Source: Salvia splendens
Taxonomy: Eukaryota > Streptophyta > Magnoliopsida > Lamiales > Lamiaceae
Direction of reading: 5' to 3'
DNA length: 64,000 nucleotides
NCBI RefSeq assembly: GCF_004379255.2
Contig: NC_056045.1
Span: 8,521,593-8,585,592 of the forward strand
The notes under the pieces are model-generated. The model was given only the letters and a program-made list of their open reading frames with translations. It did no database searches and was not told where the DNA came from. The translations under genes were made by a program, and so were the position numbers. Shown here one piece after another: positions 34,441 through 45,915 of the stretch; positions within the stretch are counted from its first letter, which is position 1; every line of letters starts with the position of its first letter.

Positions 34441-34619
34441 CTTCCTTCGTCCCGCACTACTCGCACCTTTCCTTTTGGGCACAGAGATTAAGGAATGAGT
34501 GATGGACAAAGTCAACAATTATGGCTGTAGGTATAAATTGTTGCTAAAAATGGAAAGAGTGCAAATAACTTGGGACGCCCAGAAAGGAAATAAGTGCAAG
34601 TAGTGCGGGACGGAGGGAG
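34441..34619. mobile_element. Stowaway MITE, 179 bp
   Basis: The left end CTTCCTTCGTCCCGCACTAC pairs with the right end GTAGTGCGGGACGGAGGGAG, with TA on both sides (34439-34440 and 34620-34621). Confidence 0.93.
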
Positions 34620-34979
34620 TACATGAAGAAATTTTAAAAATTAAAGAAGGGACAATTAGTGGAAGATTTACACAAAAATCTCTATAATTAGTTATACATA
34701 TATCTAAAGAATGGAATATGAGCAGGGGCATTTGTCCCATCTAGTTTAATGCTACATCCGTCCCTGGTGATTTCCAAGTATGCCAACACTTATTGTCGAA
34801 CGCATTGCACTTTTTCAGAGTATAGTGGGACGAAGTGAGTAGTGCTATACATAAACTCTATTTTCTAAATAGATATGTATATATATGTAACTGTAGGGGT
34901 GCATTATAATCAAAACAGCAGTATATGCATAACAAATAACTATGGACACTGTATGCAGGAGTAATGAACATATTATATA

Positions 34980-35179
34980 CCCTCTGTCACATTTAAAATG
35001 AAACGTTTTCCTTTTTGGATTGTCTCACTAAAAATGAAACGTTTCTTAAAAAGGAAACAACACTCTCTCTACTTTTTCTTCTCTCTTACTTTACTCTTTC
35101 TTCATTAACTCACAAAAACACATTGCATAAAATTCCGGGCTGGAAGCTAAATGTTTCATATTTATTGGGACATAGTGAG
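34980..35179. mobile_element. Stowaway-like MITE, 200 bp
   Basis: The left end CCCTCTGTCACATTTAAAAT and the right end ATATTTATTGGGACATAGTGAG's outer part are inverted repeats flanked by TA. It is non-coding; the short open frame across it is not a gene. Confidence 0.85.
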
Positions 35180-35335
35180 TATATACTTCCTATAATGAAC
35201 ATTGTATGCAAAATGTTTATAACTCATGCATACAATGTCTAGTAATTTGTTATGACAAAAGATAAGAGTGCACCCCTTTCCTTGTACGCATATGTTGCTG
35301 TCAAGATCAACTTGGTAGACCTACGTTATCTCTAA

Positions 35336-36105
35336 TGGTGTCCACTATAAGGCGGACACGCCCAATAGCCCCGCCTCAGTTTTTGTCCATAGCCCCAATT
35401 TTGTTGTCCATAGCCCCAAAATTCTATTTCCGCCACTATAGTGGACAACTCCAATAGCCCCCAAATTTTATAATCAATTTTCATTTTTAAATATTTTTTA
35501 GTTTCAATCAAGTGTAATTTAAATAATCGCAGTGTAAATAACTAGAATACGAGGTAATTAGGGTCGAATATTCGTTGTATTGCAAACCGGTAAAATTATA
35601 CAACGAATAATTAAAATAAAATACAACTACAAAACTCCGGCACCGTCTACTCGGTGTCGGAGTCGGCTTCCTCTTCTTCCTCTTCTTCTTCTCCTCCTCC
35701 TCCTCCTCCTCCTCTCTCGCTGCTGTCATATCCCGATTCCTCAGTGTCGGGTGATTCGTCGTCTCCTCGGTGCATTTTGTAGAGAGTGTTTTTGTAGAAA
35801 CTGGGTGTATGGATTTTGTAAAAATGGGAGTGGGGGAGGAGGGAGAGTGGTATTTATATAGAGGAAAAAACGAAAAAAAAATTCAAAAAATCCGGCTATA
35901 GCCGCAGCGGATATCCGCCACTATAATAGCCGCGGCTATAGCCGCGCCTATACACCCACCGCCGCGTCCTCGCCCCACTCGCGGCGAAGCCTCGTCCGCC
36001 GTCCGCCGCCCTCCCCCCCACCAGCCGCGTCCACCCTCGCGGCGGACACCCCCCACTATAATAGCCGCGCCTACCGCCCCCACCGCCCCCTTCGCGGCGT
36101 CCGCA
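35336..36105. mobile_element. Probable Harbinger-like non-autonomous element, GC-rich
   Basis: The left edge ATGGTGTCCACTATA and the reverse complement of the right edge ACCATTGCGGACGCCG are similar but not cleanly matched; a target duplication was not secured. The right third is rich in GCCGCGGC words, including a perfect 16-bp palindrome CGCGGCTATAGCCGCG at 35931-35946. A 42-codon minus-strand frame (about 35647-35775) encodes a very acidic Gly/Glu stretch. Composition and style match the element at 32602-33510. Confidence 0.5.
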
Positions 36106-36377
36106 ATGGTACTACAAAATCCAAAATGGAGTATGAAAATAGTTCCAGTTGTACATCAAATACTCATCCCATTTTAAGATGTTTATTAAAATAATTAAAT
36201 AAATTTTTTGTTAATCGTTCGTAATTATTTATAGATGTTCTGCATCATTGTTTTTTAGTTATGTGTTGAATTGTCATTGTATTAGTGAATTTCTTTGATT
36301 ATTTGATTGCTTATTTGGTTTGTAATTGTGAACTGTAAATTTCTTCTTTTAATTATAATTGCTACTGTAAATTGTGA
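36106..36377. other. AT-rich spacer
   Basis: Nothing recognisable. It ends at the GTTTC target duplication of the LTR element (36378-36382). Confidence 0.6.
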
Positions 36378-36382
36378 GTTTC

Positions 36383-36737
36383 TGATAGGATGTTGTATCC
36401 TATCGATCAGCAATAGAGCACTAGAACAATTATGAAGAATAAGATAAACCCTAGTTGAGGTGCTAGGGGGCGATTTCCGCCAGAACCAGAATGAGAATAA
36501 GTAATTAACTTTATTTCTCAATAAATGAAAATACGATAGAATTCTATTATATAGAATTCTAAACCCTAACATATGTCTTGTTAATCAAGAAACATAATTA
36601 AATAAAAGATTACAAAAGATATGGAGAATAAATAAAGATAACTAACTAAAATAGAAGATATGCTAAATAAATAAAATAAAGAAGATATATTGGACGAGAT
36701 ATGCTTGACGAGATTCACAAGATCGAGGGCCCTATCA
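36383..36737 (-). repeat. 3' LTR (minus orientation)
   Basis: 355 bp, bounded by TGATAGG and CCTATCA on the plus strand. The polypurine tract is adjacent at 36738-36750. Confidence 0.95.
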
Positions 36738-36832
36738 ACTCTCCCCCGGTTGAAATCCACCTTGTCCTCAAGGTGGGAAATCCGATTTGCAATAGTATGT
36801 CCACGGAAGTCACCAAGCCGCTGCCGAAGTCT

Positions 36833-37261
36833 CTATAAGCTCCAATCAACATCTGCACTAAATGAGAACAATATATTATCGTGATGAAGTCTTCTCGGGT
36901 TCATAACAACATCAATATCATCCGACTCAAATATTCCTGGATCAAATACGTGAACCCCTATATCTCCACCAAATTGAAGAGTAGCACAACTCCATTCACC
37001 ATCAAGAAATTTAGGCCACTCCAAACAAACTCCACTGCAGCAATATTTAAGCCCTTCATTATCACACACCACCAGATCCTTTGATCCATTTTCAACCTTA
37101 AGTCCTCCCTCGGCACCATCAAAGCACACATCAAGTTCATGAAACTCCAACACTTTTGTCTCAACAAATGGTGTATGTGCGACCAAATTTTCATAGTTCC
37201 CACAAAATATGTTACTCTCACAAGTAGAAACGTCAGCGGAAATAGAATCATCGAAATCCAC
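36833..37261 (-). CDS. Unidentified ORF in the LTR element interior
   Basis: An open frame of 142 residues, acidic and Cys-containing (for example CSGVCLEWPKFLDGEWSC). It lies downstream of gag on the coding strand, where pol would have been or just after it. I do not recognise a domain. It may be an additional ORF of the parent element or the remnant of a captured sequence; expression is unknown. Confidence 0.4.
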   Translation of the reverse strand: MDFDDSISADVSTCESNIFCGNYENLVAHTPFVETKVLEFHELDVCFDGAEGGLKVENGSKDLVVCDNEGLKYCCSGVCLEWPKFLDGEWSCATLQFGGDIGVHVFDPGIFESDDIDVVMNPRRLHHDNILFSFSADVDWSL

Positions 37262-37366
37262 TCCCGTCGAGACTTCTCTCGGCAGAATGGGCTTAGTAGG
37301 AGCCTGAACTTGCGCATCTTGTTCTGCGTCATACCTGACACCTCGGATATCGTCGCCAACGATGAT

Positions 37367-38117
37367 TTAACTAGCCATATTCAACGCCTCACTACAAGTT
37401 TGGTCAATGAGATCACCATCTGCTTTGTGCTCCTTAACGACCATAATTGTGTGCTTGACTTCCTCAATTCGATGAAGTGGCTGGCTATCGGGATCCTGGT
37501 TCGCTATAGGGTTCGCTGTTGTGCGTATGGGTTGACGCTGGTCTCGGCTGGTCCCTCCCGTCCTCCTAAATGGCCCAAATGAGACAGTCGCCGCATAGGG
37601 CATATAGAATTCGGGATCAAACCGATGCTTTACAGCCAATAAGAAATCATCCCAACTCTTACCTTTGTTAGTTTCTACCCAATATTCCCTCCAATCTGAT
37701 GCCGGAAGATCGAATAAATAGTGTAAGATAAAGACGATCATCTAGCGGTGTGTGGTGGTGGTTATAGTACCTTTGGATCTTACCGATCCAATCCAGGGCA
37801 TGCTCTCCGTCAAAACGTGGTGGTTCGAGGCGAAGGCGTGGTAGGGATTCGGGCTTGATACCCAGCGGTGCGGTTGTGACCGATGGTGGAAGAGACCAGC
37901 TCCGCTGAGGTCCCGTGACTGGCTGCTGGTCCGGCGGCCGATTATTCCAGGGTTGATGTGTAGGTGAGCGCTCGGCAAGGTTTTCCGGAGGCTCCTCGGT
38001 CAGTGTATGACGTCTGAAATTGGCTAGAAATTCGCCATGAGCAGCAACCAGTTGGCGCAAGTCCACGAGGATCTCACGGAGAGCATGTTGTTGTAAAGAT
38101 TCCTGGAGAAAAGCCAT
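37367..38117 (-). pseudogene. Gag-like gene, frameshifted
   Basis: The likely start is ATG at 38117 (MAFLQESLQQHALREI). The frame runs through a Pro-rich region to LRLEPPRFDGEHALDWIGKI, which resembles the start of the retrotransposon gag domain (F-D-G-xx-W-I-x-K-I). Near 37730 the frame shifts by one base, and the rest of the domain continues in another frame (LFDLPASDWREYW, then SWDDFLLAVKHRFDP). Similarity is of the Ty3/gypsy gag type. It cannot make full Gag as it stands, so mobilisation would depend on a relative. Confidence 0.75.
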
Positions 38118-38242
38118 GGAAACCAGCAGTGGCTGCGTGGCTGTGATGATTGGAGTATGGATTGAGATTGTGAGGATTTTGTCGTGAGTCGTGAGTTTTG
38201 AGAGATTTGGATGGAGGAAGAGTAAACAATGGAAGCACCAGT

Positions 38243-38597
38243 TGATAGGATGTTGTATCCTATCGATCAGCAATAGAGCACTAGAACAATTATGAAGAAT
38301 AAGATAAACCCTAGTTGAAGTGCTAGGGGGCGATTTTCGCCAGAACCAGAATGAGAACAAGTAATTAACTTTATTTCTCAATAAATGAAAATACGATAGA
38401 ATTCTATTATATAGAATTCTAAACCCTAACATATGTCTTGTTAATCAAGAAACATAATTAAATAAAAGATTACAAAAGATATGGAGAATAAATAAAGATA
38501 ACTAACTAAAATAGAAGATATGCTAAATAAATAAAATAAAGAAGATATATTGGACGAGATATGCTTGACGAGATTCACAAGATCGAGGGCCCTATCA
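38243..38597 (-). repeat. 5' LTR (minus orientation)
   Basis: 355 bp. It differs from the other LTR by three transitions that I found. Confidence 0.95.
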
Positions 38598-38602
38598 GTT
38601 TC

Positions 38603-38936
38603 TTAGATTAATACATAAATTTCTAGTGAAAAGATCCCCAAGTTCTTTTTATCCTTGTAGTGGAAGTTGAACAAGAATCACAACACAAGCTATTTAATGT
38701 AATTTTTAACTCATTATTCAAATTGATAGTATTTGATATGAATGATTCCTAGATCCATTGCAAGCATGATATCCAATTCATTTTCAAATGTACAAATTAA
38801 ACACAATTATTACCACACATCACTAACTACAAACACATACTGACTAATCTCCAATCTAAACATGCTACATCACATATGCAAACATAGATATAAGTAAATA
38901 CCACTAATGATCGAGCATCAAATCCCACAAACCTAA
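38603..38936. other. 3' flank of the NAC gene
   Basis: AT-rich, no gene. It probably contains the 3' UTR of the minus-strand NAC gene. The LTR element inserted about 340 bp past the NAC stop codon. Confidence 0.6.
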
Positions 38937-41891
38937 TTAGATGAAAACTAAGCTACTATCATCAACAAACCGCATATCTTCAAGGCTCGATGGCACCACG
39001 TTTGAGCCATCGAAATCGAACAAGAATCCGTAGTCATCCTCACACCTTGTAGACCGATCACCCAATTTGTTGTGGATATAGTCATGAGACTCATGAGAGC
39101 TCGAGCAATGAGGCTGGTGGTTCATGGGATGGTCACAAGATAGGTCGAAATCGAGCCCGGGAGAGGTGCTAGGGTTAGGGTTAAGGTTAGGTTTAGGGTT
39201 GCCTATATGGTGATTGAACAATGAAGCTGTAAAGTTGACACGCTCATTATTTGTGGAGGAAATAGTCAAATTGTCTTCGAAATTATGTGGGCTCATGAGA
39301 TTGTTGTTATTTTCACTTCTTGATTTGTAGAACACTCTGCATAGTACCCAATCTTCCTGTCAAAGGCGGCCATAGGTTAGTTAAATAAATCAATTCTTTA
39401 ATCATCATAGCAACTAACCATAAAATTTGGTCAAATTTCGGTCAATCTCATAACTTATAAAATAACAGTAACTTGTAAATAGTCGGTTGCTATATCATAA
39501 CTTGATAATATTCTCAAATTTCTTATTTGTTTATACTTGGAGGAAAATCATGTACAATTTGGAAGTCAAAATACTTTAACCTAATCTTATATTTCTTTTA
39601 TTTTTCATATTGAAATCCATGGCTTTCGTGAGTGATGTTATACGAGCCCCCGAATCTAAATCATTGTGGCAATTGAGAAAAATGCAAAAGTTGTGATATA
39701 CTCCATTTAGCTATTTTTTAAAGTTGTGGGATTGACCAGAATTTAATTTCGTAATTTTTCCGACAATTTGGACTATATAATATTGGTTTTACAAAATCTA
39801 GTATCAATCACGTATCATCTTTTAACAAATACTATGTGTGTACATGTACCAAGCTCGTGTCTAAGTGCATGGGGAATATGATATTCAACCACTTTTCTAT
39901 TGAAATGCTTAGCATATAAAAATATTGATAAATACATTACATTTTATAGTTATTGTTTAAGTTATACTCCATCCATCCCACAATATAAGTCACATTTGAT
40001 GTGGGCACGAGTTTTAAGAAACGTAAGGAATACTAGGTTGAAAAAGTTAGTGGAATATGAGACCCACTTTTTTTTATATCGGTTTTATAATAAAATATGA
40101 GTGAAGTGAGTTAGTGGAATGTGGACCTACTTACCATTTATGGTAAAAAAAAATAAATGTGACTTTTATTATGGGACTCTTATTATGAGACGGACCTAAA
40201 TTGCAAAATGTGACTCACAGTGGGAGTGAGGGAGTACATATTCATGAGTCGTAGAGAGAGAACAACAACCAGGGAGAATATTTAATGAATATGGTTTTTT
40301 TTTCCAGTAAGATATTTTACTAAATAAAATGATGAAATTTTTAGAAATAATGTATGAGTGTGTGTGTGTTTGTATGATGAGAAGGCATAAAAGAGTTCGT
40401 AGTATATGTATGATGAGAGAATCTTTGAGGTAATTAATAATTTCAAAGGAGTTTCGTTCAAGTTTCATACAACATGATTGGCACCTTAAGTCGAAGTGAC
40501 TGGAAATTTCCTTTTTTTACATAGCTTCACACATAATATTTATTCCCTTTAGTTACTAAATTAACACAATAAAGGGACAAGTAAACACGAATTAAGGAAC
40601 CAACCTTAGGTGGGACATGTGGGTTTTCAAGGCGAAATTCGTGCATAATCCATCCGGTTTTGGTCCCATTAGGAGCTCTATTTTTGTGAAACACCAAAGT
40701 TTTCCTCATCCCGATGACGCCCTTTGTCCGGGGATCGAGCACTGTCCGATCTTTCCCCGTAGCCTTCCAATAGCCGGAGGTGGTGGCACGGTTGGTTCTA
40801 AAGCCGGTCGCATATTTCCGATCCCGGAAGCTAAAGAAGTACCACTCCTTGGAGTTCAACTTGGCCACATCTGCAAAATAATATGTCATGTTATTTTAAG
40901 TGGAATTAATAGCTTGTTAAATAGAAATAAATATTGGAAAAATTGCACGTCTTTCTTAACGCGTTCTTGACATATATGCCACGAAAGAAATTAATGGGAT
41001 TATACTAATTAAAATGAAATGGATTATTAGGATCTCATCATTTACATTATGTTGCTTATGTGACAAAAAGTTGGTTACAAGTCACCAAAGATTCACAAGG
41101 CATGTTTGTGGATTTAGGAATTAATGTGTAGCAATGGGAAAATGTGTGTCACCCTTTTCTACATAGATGAGAGTGTTACTTCTATGGTGAGAAGTCTATG
41201 TCACACATTTGTCCTCACCTACACACACACACACACTTTTATATATTTCGATATACTAAAATTTAATCCTAATATTGGTGATCGGATGAGAAAGGAGAAG
41301 TAAGTAAGTATGAAAAAAAAAATCTATAAAAACAATCTATATAGTATTACGTGTAGTTAAAGCTAGACACTACTTAAAGAAAAACTTGTATTCAATTCAA
41401 TTCAATTCAATTCAATTCCCTTTTGCTAAAAGAATGCACCTGAGAAATCCCTTTATAAGGTTGTGAATTTTGTAGATAAAATCTTATCGGATTTCTACAT
41501 AATATTATAAATAGAATTGCAAGAGAAAAAGAAATAAATGTATATATACAAATATGCATGGTTAGCTAAAACAAAAGACACATATGCAACAATGAAGTTA
41601 GTCTATTAAAAAATTCAGTTGTCTCTTAGATGATGAAACAAGACAACAAACTTTTGTTGACGTAACTTTTTTTTTGAATTAAGGTTTGTTAATGTAAATA
41701 AAGAACGATAAAGAAAACCTACCGGGAAGCTGCCATGGCTCGCAAACATGGAGATCGATTTCTACCAAAGTGCCTCTTAGAACTTGCTCATTAGTGATCT
41801 TTTTGTGGAGATAATGACAAACGAGCTCCTCGTCGCTCGGATAAAACTTGAAACCCGGTGGTAGCGTCTCGCCAATGTCTCGTAGCCCCAT
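38937..41891 (-). CDS. NAC-domain transcription factor, three exons
   Basis: Exons: 41723-41891, 40605-40870, 38937-39356. The phases join cleanly, giving 284 residues from [13 protein letters not shown]. The NAC domain is complete: subdomain [21 protein letters not shown] with [15 protein letters not shown] with [15 protein letters not shown] then [11 protein letters not shown] with [16 protein letters not shown], and E with [11 protein letters not shown] and [11 protein letters not shown]. The C-terminus is Asn/Ser/His-rich with an acidic end ([10 protein letters not shown]), a plausible activation region. The MGLRDIG start suits the NAC21/22-type or ANAC074-type branch, but I would not fix the orthologue. 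Intron positions are the usual ones for the family. Intron 2 (1248 bp) contains a Stowaway-like MITE. It should act in the nucleus as a DNA-binding dimer. Confidence 0.93.
39967..40234. mobile_element. Stowaway-like MITE in NAC intron 2
   Basis: The left end CTCCATCCATCCCAC and the right end GTGGGAGTGAGGGAG are inverted repeats, with TA at 39965-39966 and 40235-40236. About 268 bp; the interior repeats 'gtgac..ttattatggga' sequence. Confidence 0.82.
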
Positions 41892-43158
41892 TTCTTGCCC
41901 AATATAATGATAATGAAATACTGATGATCAGTAAAAATAATTCGATTTTTTTTCTCAAAAAGAGATAATCTCTACCTCTATTATATGCGTGTGCATATAT
42001 ATAGAGTGAGAGAGAGAGAGACACGATATAGAATTGACGTACCAAAGTCAGAAGAAATCTTTAACGTGGGAAATATAGGCTGCAATAAAAGAGTAAAATC
42101 CAAATCCAAGAAACCAGATAGAACCTCCAAACTAAAAGGCTACTTTTAATTAACTAAATTCCGATGTAGTAACTTTTATTTTTTGTGACCTTTTTTGAGG
42201 GGTTGATATAAGGGAATAGAAAATGCTACGTCACAAATATATTATAGATTCACACACAATGTATTGCTCAACTACAATCTGCTAATTCTATATATGTACT
42301 TGGTCTTTTACTGTCCATTTTCGTCAGTTTCCCGCAACAAATTATGGATAAAGTTTTAAAATTATTTAATTAATTTACTTTATGTGTGAAAAGGATATGT
42401 TTCGAGGATTAATGGCCTTAAGTAGCAAAAATAGGGTCTTGTTTAGTTTATTTGAATATATACTTATGGCGAACCTAACTTGTGAATGAAAGTAATGCTT
42501 ATTTTTGTCGATATCCAATAACAAGTCATCAGACATTAACATAGAGTTGTGATATATGCAAAATATAATTTTAATGGTAAATTGCAAAAGCAACCAACAC
42601 GACAATCATTATTAGATAACACAGAGGTTATTGTTAGATCTTTTTAGAAAATGCAGATTTTTAAAACATGAAGATCGTAGAGGTCAATTTTAGATAAAAT
42701 GAAATCATTTTTTTCTTGTTTTTGGTTCATTTTAGAAATTTATACTTTGATATAATGACACCCATACTTTTCTAATTCAGTTTTTCTAAATGAACTAAAT
42801 CGATTTAAATCGAACTTTTTGTAATTTATCAATGAACCTCCATGTTATGGTTCAACATTAGAAATTAGTTTTATTTTGATCATAACTCTATTTATGTATA
42901 TATTTACTTTATGTGTGAACTGACTTAGGCGATTTATTTAGCACACTTGGATTGGTATCGTGTCAACATCCTGATAATGACCCAACCCAATAAGCCTACT
43001 CAAACTCGACATGTTATGAAAATTCTCAACCCGAACACGAACCCGACCTGTTACTTTTAAAATCGAAAACAACCTGCACCCGATACGAACCTATTAATGA
43101 TCACGATATAATATGGGTTGATATAACACGATTACATCATGATAATGACACAAACTTG

Positions 43159-43217
<59 letters not shown>

Positions 43218-43637
43218 AACTGGTATTACTCGATTAAACCTGATTTATAAGATTAAAATCTTATATTATTAAATTTTATTTTTTAACCTAATTACATGAT
43301 AAAAACCAGATATACATGATTTAAATTGATTTACACAAACCCTGAGAATAAATTTAAATTACATTTTTTAAAAATTTATGATAAAAATAATCAAATAACA
43401 ATATTATTTTTAGCATGTTACTGAAACTCATCCCAATTGAACACAAAGTTATGGGGTTGTAATAGGTCAACCCATTAATTTCATGTATGTCCGTGTTCAA
43501 TTTTCGTGCCGTGTTGAAAATTATCAGCCCAAATTCATATCATGTGACGTTAATGTATATTTTAACTAAGTAGCCTAAGTATTTAAACATCAAAAGTAGA
43601 ATTATCGAGTAACAGAAGATGGATATATATATATATA
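41892..43637. other. Upstream region of NAC and non-coding repeats
   Basis: The first few hundred bases upstream of 41891 probably hold the 5' UTR and promoter; a CT/GA run lies at about 42005-42022. The stretch from about 42930 to 43550 has the wording of a degenerate TIR element ('tatcgtgtcaac...gacccaacc', then 'cgtgccgtgttgaaaatta'), unproven. A (TA)n microsatellite of 52 bp lies at 43164-43215. Confidence 0.55.
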
Positions 43638-44674
43638 GAGGTGTGATCAAATACAAACTCATATCTATAATACAAACTACAAACTTTAATCCTCCACACT
43701 CCTTGTAATTGATCAACGGTTCACGTTTGGGATGCATATGGGGATATCAACGCTTAACACAAATTATGTCACTGGGGGTGTTTATGGAATGTGATTCATG
43801 CATCGGTTACAAAAAGCCCTCATTTCACTCCAACCATTCCTTAACTTTGTCAATAACATTTCAATGATCTGTTCCAGATATGTTCCCAATTTCGTGTTGC
43901 CATTTGTGTGGTGCCTTTATGGTTCTACTGATATTCCGTTGACATTACCCAAATATTCTGTTGACATTATCCACTACCCATGATATATATATTCTGTTGA
44001 CATTGTGGTTCTACTGATATTCTGTTGACATTTCCACATAATTAGGCGTTAACATTGCAAAGTAAACACACTACCCAAATATTATGTTGACATTATCCAC
44101 TGCTGACATTGAACTTTTTTTTTATGATGGCTAATGAGATTATGTATAGAGAATTGGTGAATTTGTGGTATGTTGCTGTTGAACTTTGCACGCATAATTT
44201 ACAAATATGATACTGACATGATAATGTTTTATTTCTCTACCTAACTTTCAAAATCGAATTGAAATCACGAAGATTAAAATTGGTGCAAAGGTCACCGGAG
44301 AACTCATGTCACCGGAGCATAGGTCGCGTCAACACCGATTATTCGAACGATTGCTGGAGGCTTGGTTCCTTGAAGAAACGCGATTGACTGCAGTAGATCA
44401 TCGAAGGGTTCGGATGGAGGAAATGGGAGAGAAGAAACGTGATTAAGGGGTGGATGTTGAAAAGGAGTAACTGACTGGATTCTCAATCACAACTTAACGC
44501 CTAATTATGTGGGCTGCTTAGTTACATCACTAAATTACCCTTAGTGAACAATTATATAGGTAATGTTGACATTATGTATACAATCTATACTAACCGTTGA
44601 TTATTTCTAATAAACGTGTAGGATTAGAGTTTGCATAGTTTGTATCTTAAGGGGTTTGTAGTTTATCACACCCC
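43638..44674. mobile_element. (TA)n-bounded TIR element 2, about 1.04 kb
   Basis: The left end GAGGTGTGATCAAATACAAA and the reverse complement of the right end GGGGTGTGATAAACTACAAA match well, and (TA)n runs lie on both sides. The interior has several GTTGACATT words (about 43937-44110) and a GC-richer block (44285-44470). That block has a 60-codon minus frame that looks like captured gene sequence of unknown source. Confidence 0.85.
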
Positions 44675-45069
44675 TATATAGATATATATATATAGGGTCA
44701 TGATAATATACAAACTCCCTAAGATACAAACTATGCAAACTATAATCTCATCCATTAAGTATATTTAATCAACGATTGTAATTTATGGTCTCTACACATG
44801 TCAACACAGCTTATAAAATCGGTCACCAAGGGTTACTTTTGGGACAAAAATTATAAGCTGAAATCACAAAATCCGTTTAGATTAAGCAATCCCAATAATA
44901 TCGGCTATTCATCGCACCTCTCATTTATCACGTCTTCCCCTCTCTCTTCCATTCCATCAATTAAGCATGTTCAACGCCCCACCCATTAAACACGTCTCAC
45001 CTCTCCAATTTCCTCCATTCCACCGTTTCGAATCTGTACTCCACGCAATCGCCGTTCTTCAAGGATCGA

Positions 45070-45245
45070 GTTGACATTTTTATTTCAATGTTGTTGACAT
45101 TGAAATAATATGCTGTTGACATTGAAATTATATGTTGTTGACATTGAAATTATATGGTGTTGACATTGAAATTATATGGTGTTGACATTGAAATCATATG
45201 TACAATATGATGTTAGATGGCGTTGACATTGAAATAATATGAAAT
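45070..45245. repeat. Tandem GTTGACATTGAAAT array
   Basis: About six units of 27-30 bp, each GTTGACATTGAAATTATATG with small changes. Non-coding, inside TIR element 3. Confidence 0.9.
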
Positions 45246-45505
45246 AAATCTTCTATTTTGTGCTATAATTGACAGTGCTCGTTGACATTTTTGTGGGTGC
45301 TCGCATTAATCCTTTGTGGGTGCTCTCGTAGATATTTTTTGACATTTCAAGTTGCATATTCACAATAACATTTCTAGTTTTGTTGTATATGTTTTCATGC
45401 CGAGTGAAAGTTTGCCTATGAGCGGCAGAATGTGTTATGGACATTATTTAATTTTTTTGTTTTTTGGTCATTGACTTAACTTATTGATGGTTGCAACTTG
45501 ATCAG

Positions 45506-45915
45506 CGAGACGTCTTGCAAAAGGAAAAGCTGTAGCCGATGGTGAGTCAAGTGGGAAGCGGAAATCTGTGGGGGGGGCATCCCTGCACAAACCAAGAGGC
45601 CTCGGTTAAGGATCAAGAGAACTACTCGTTTTTTTTGCGCATCCTGAAGTCTCTGAACGAAAGGCAGAAAAATGCTTTATGGCAGCTCGGCTTCGGAGGA
45701 CTTCTCGATTTTGACGTTACCTCTGTTCCAGGAACCTTAGCGTATTGGCTTTTGGAGCATTTTGACCACCTACGGTGCAGTCTTATGCTGCCTAATGATG
45801 TTGAGTTAGAGGTTGACACGAAAGACGTCGAGCTTGTTTTTGGTTTCCCAAATGGGGGGATTAAAACACATTGGCAGAATATCATTGCGCACTATATCAG
45901 ACAAACACATTGCTG
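45506..45915 (+). pseudogene. Diverged fragment of transposon Ulp1-like gene (N-terminal domain)
   Basis: After an acceptor-like AG near 45505, one plus frame encodes RRLAKGKAVADGESSGKRKS. It then breaks, and the neighbouring frame (45539-45915) carries LKSLNERQKNALWQLGFGGL, TLAYWLLEHFDHLRCSL and DTKDVELVFGFPNGG. These align with exon 2 of the gene at 8623-13655 (LNPRQKRAVTEIGFG, LAYWVLRSLNLARCQI, DEEDVHLTLGFPRG). The frame shift and the loss of everything downstream mark it as a pseudogene. It ties TIR element 3 to the Ulp1-carrying MULE class. Confidence 0.82.

Larger units (their letters stand above)
33514..35335. other. Intergenic sequence with MITEs
   Basis: A tandem duplication of about 60 bp lies at 33669-33788 ('ctaattata..attaaaa', then 'tatcgtttc'). 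Two Stowaway-like MITEs are listed separately. No coding region seen. Confidence 0.7.
36383..38597 (-). mobile_element. Young non-autonomous LTR retrotransposon, 2215 bp
   Basis: Two 355-bp LTRs (36383-36737 and 38243-38597) differ at three positions that I found. A 5-bp duplication GTTTC flanks them (36378-36382 and 38598-38602). On the minus strand the LTR starts TGATAGGGCCC and ends CCTATCA. A polypurine tract CCGGGGGAGAG lies just inside the 36737 end, and a primer-binding-like ACTGGTGCTTCCATTG just inside the 38243 end, fixing minus orientation. The 1505-bp interior holds a frameshifted gag and a further frame, but no protease, reverse transcriptase or integrase. Confidence 0.95.

Noticed and set aside
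35580..35861. Leu-rich plus frame of 93 codons
   Set aside because: It is produced by a TCC/TCT microsatellite, not a gene.
39170..39205. Telomere-like 'agggttagggttaaggttaggtttaggg'-type run
   Set aside because: It is coding sequence of NAC exon 3 (Asn-Pro-Asn repeats on the minus strand), irregular in unit, so not an interstitial telomere.
43164..43215. Long (TA)n run as a possible element boundary
   Set aside because: No inverted ends were found on either side; treated as a plain microsatellite.
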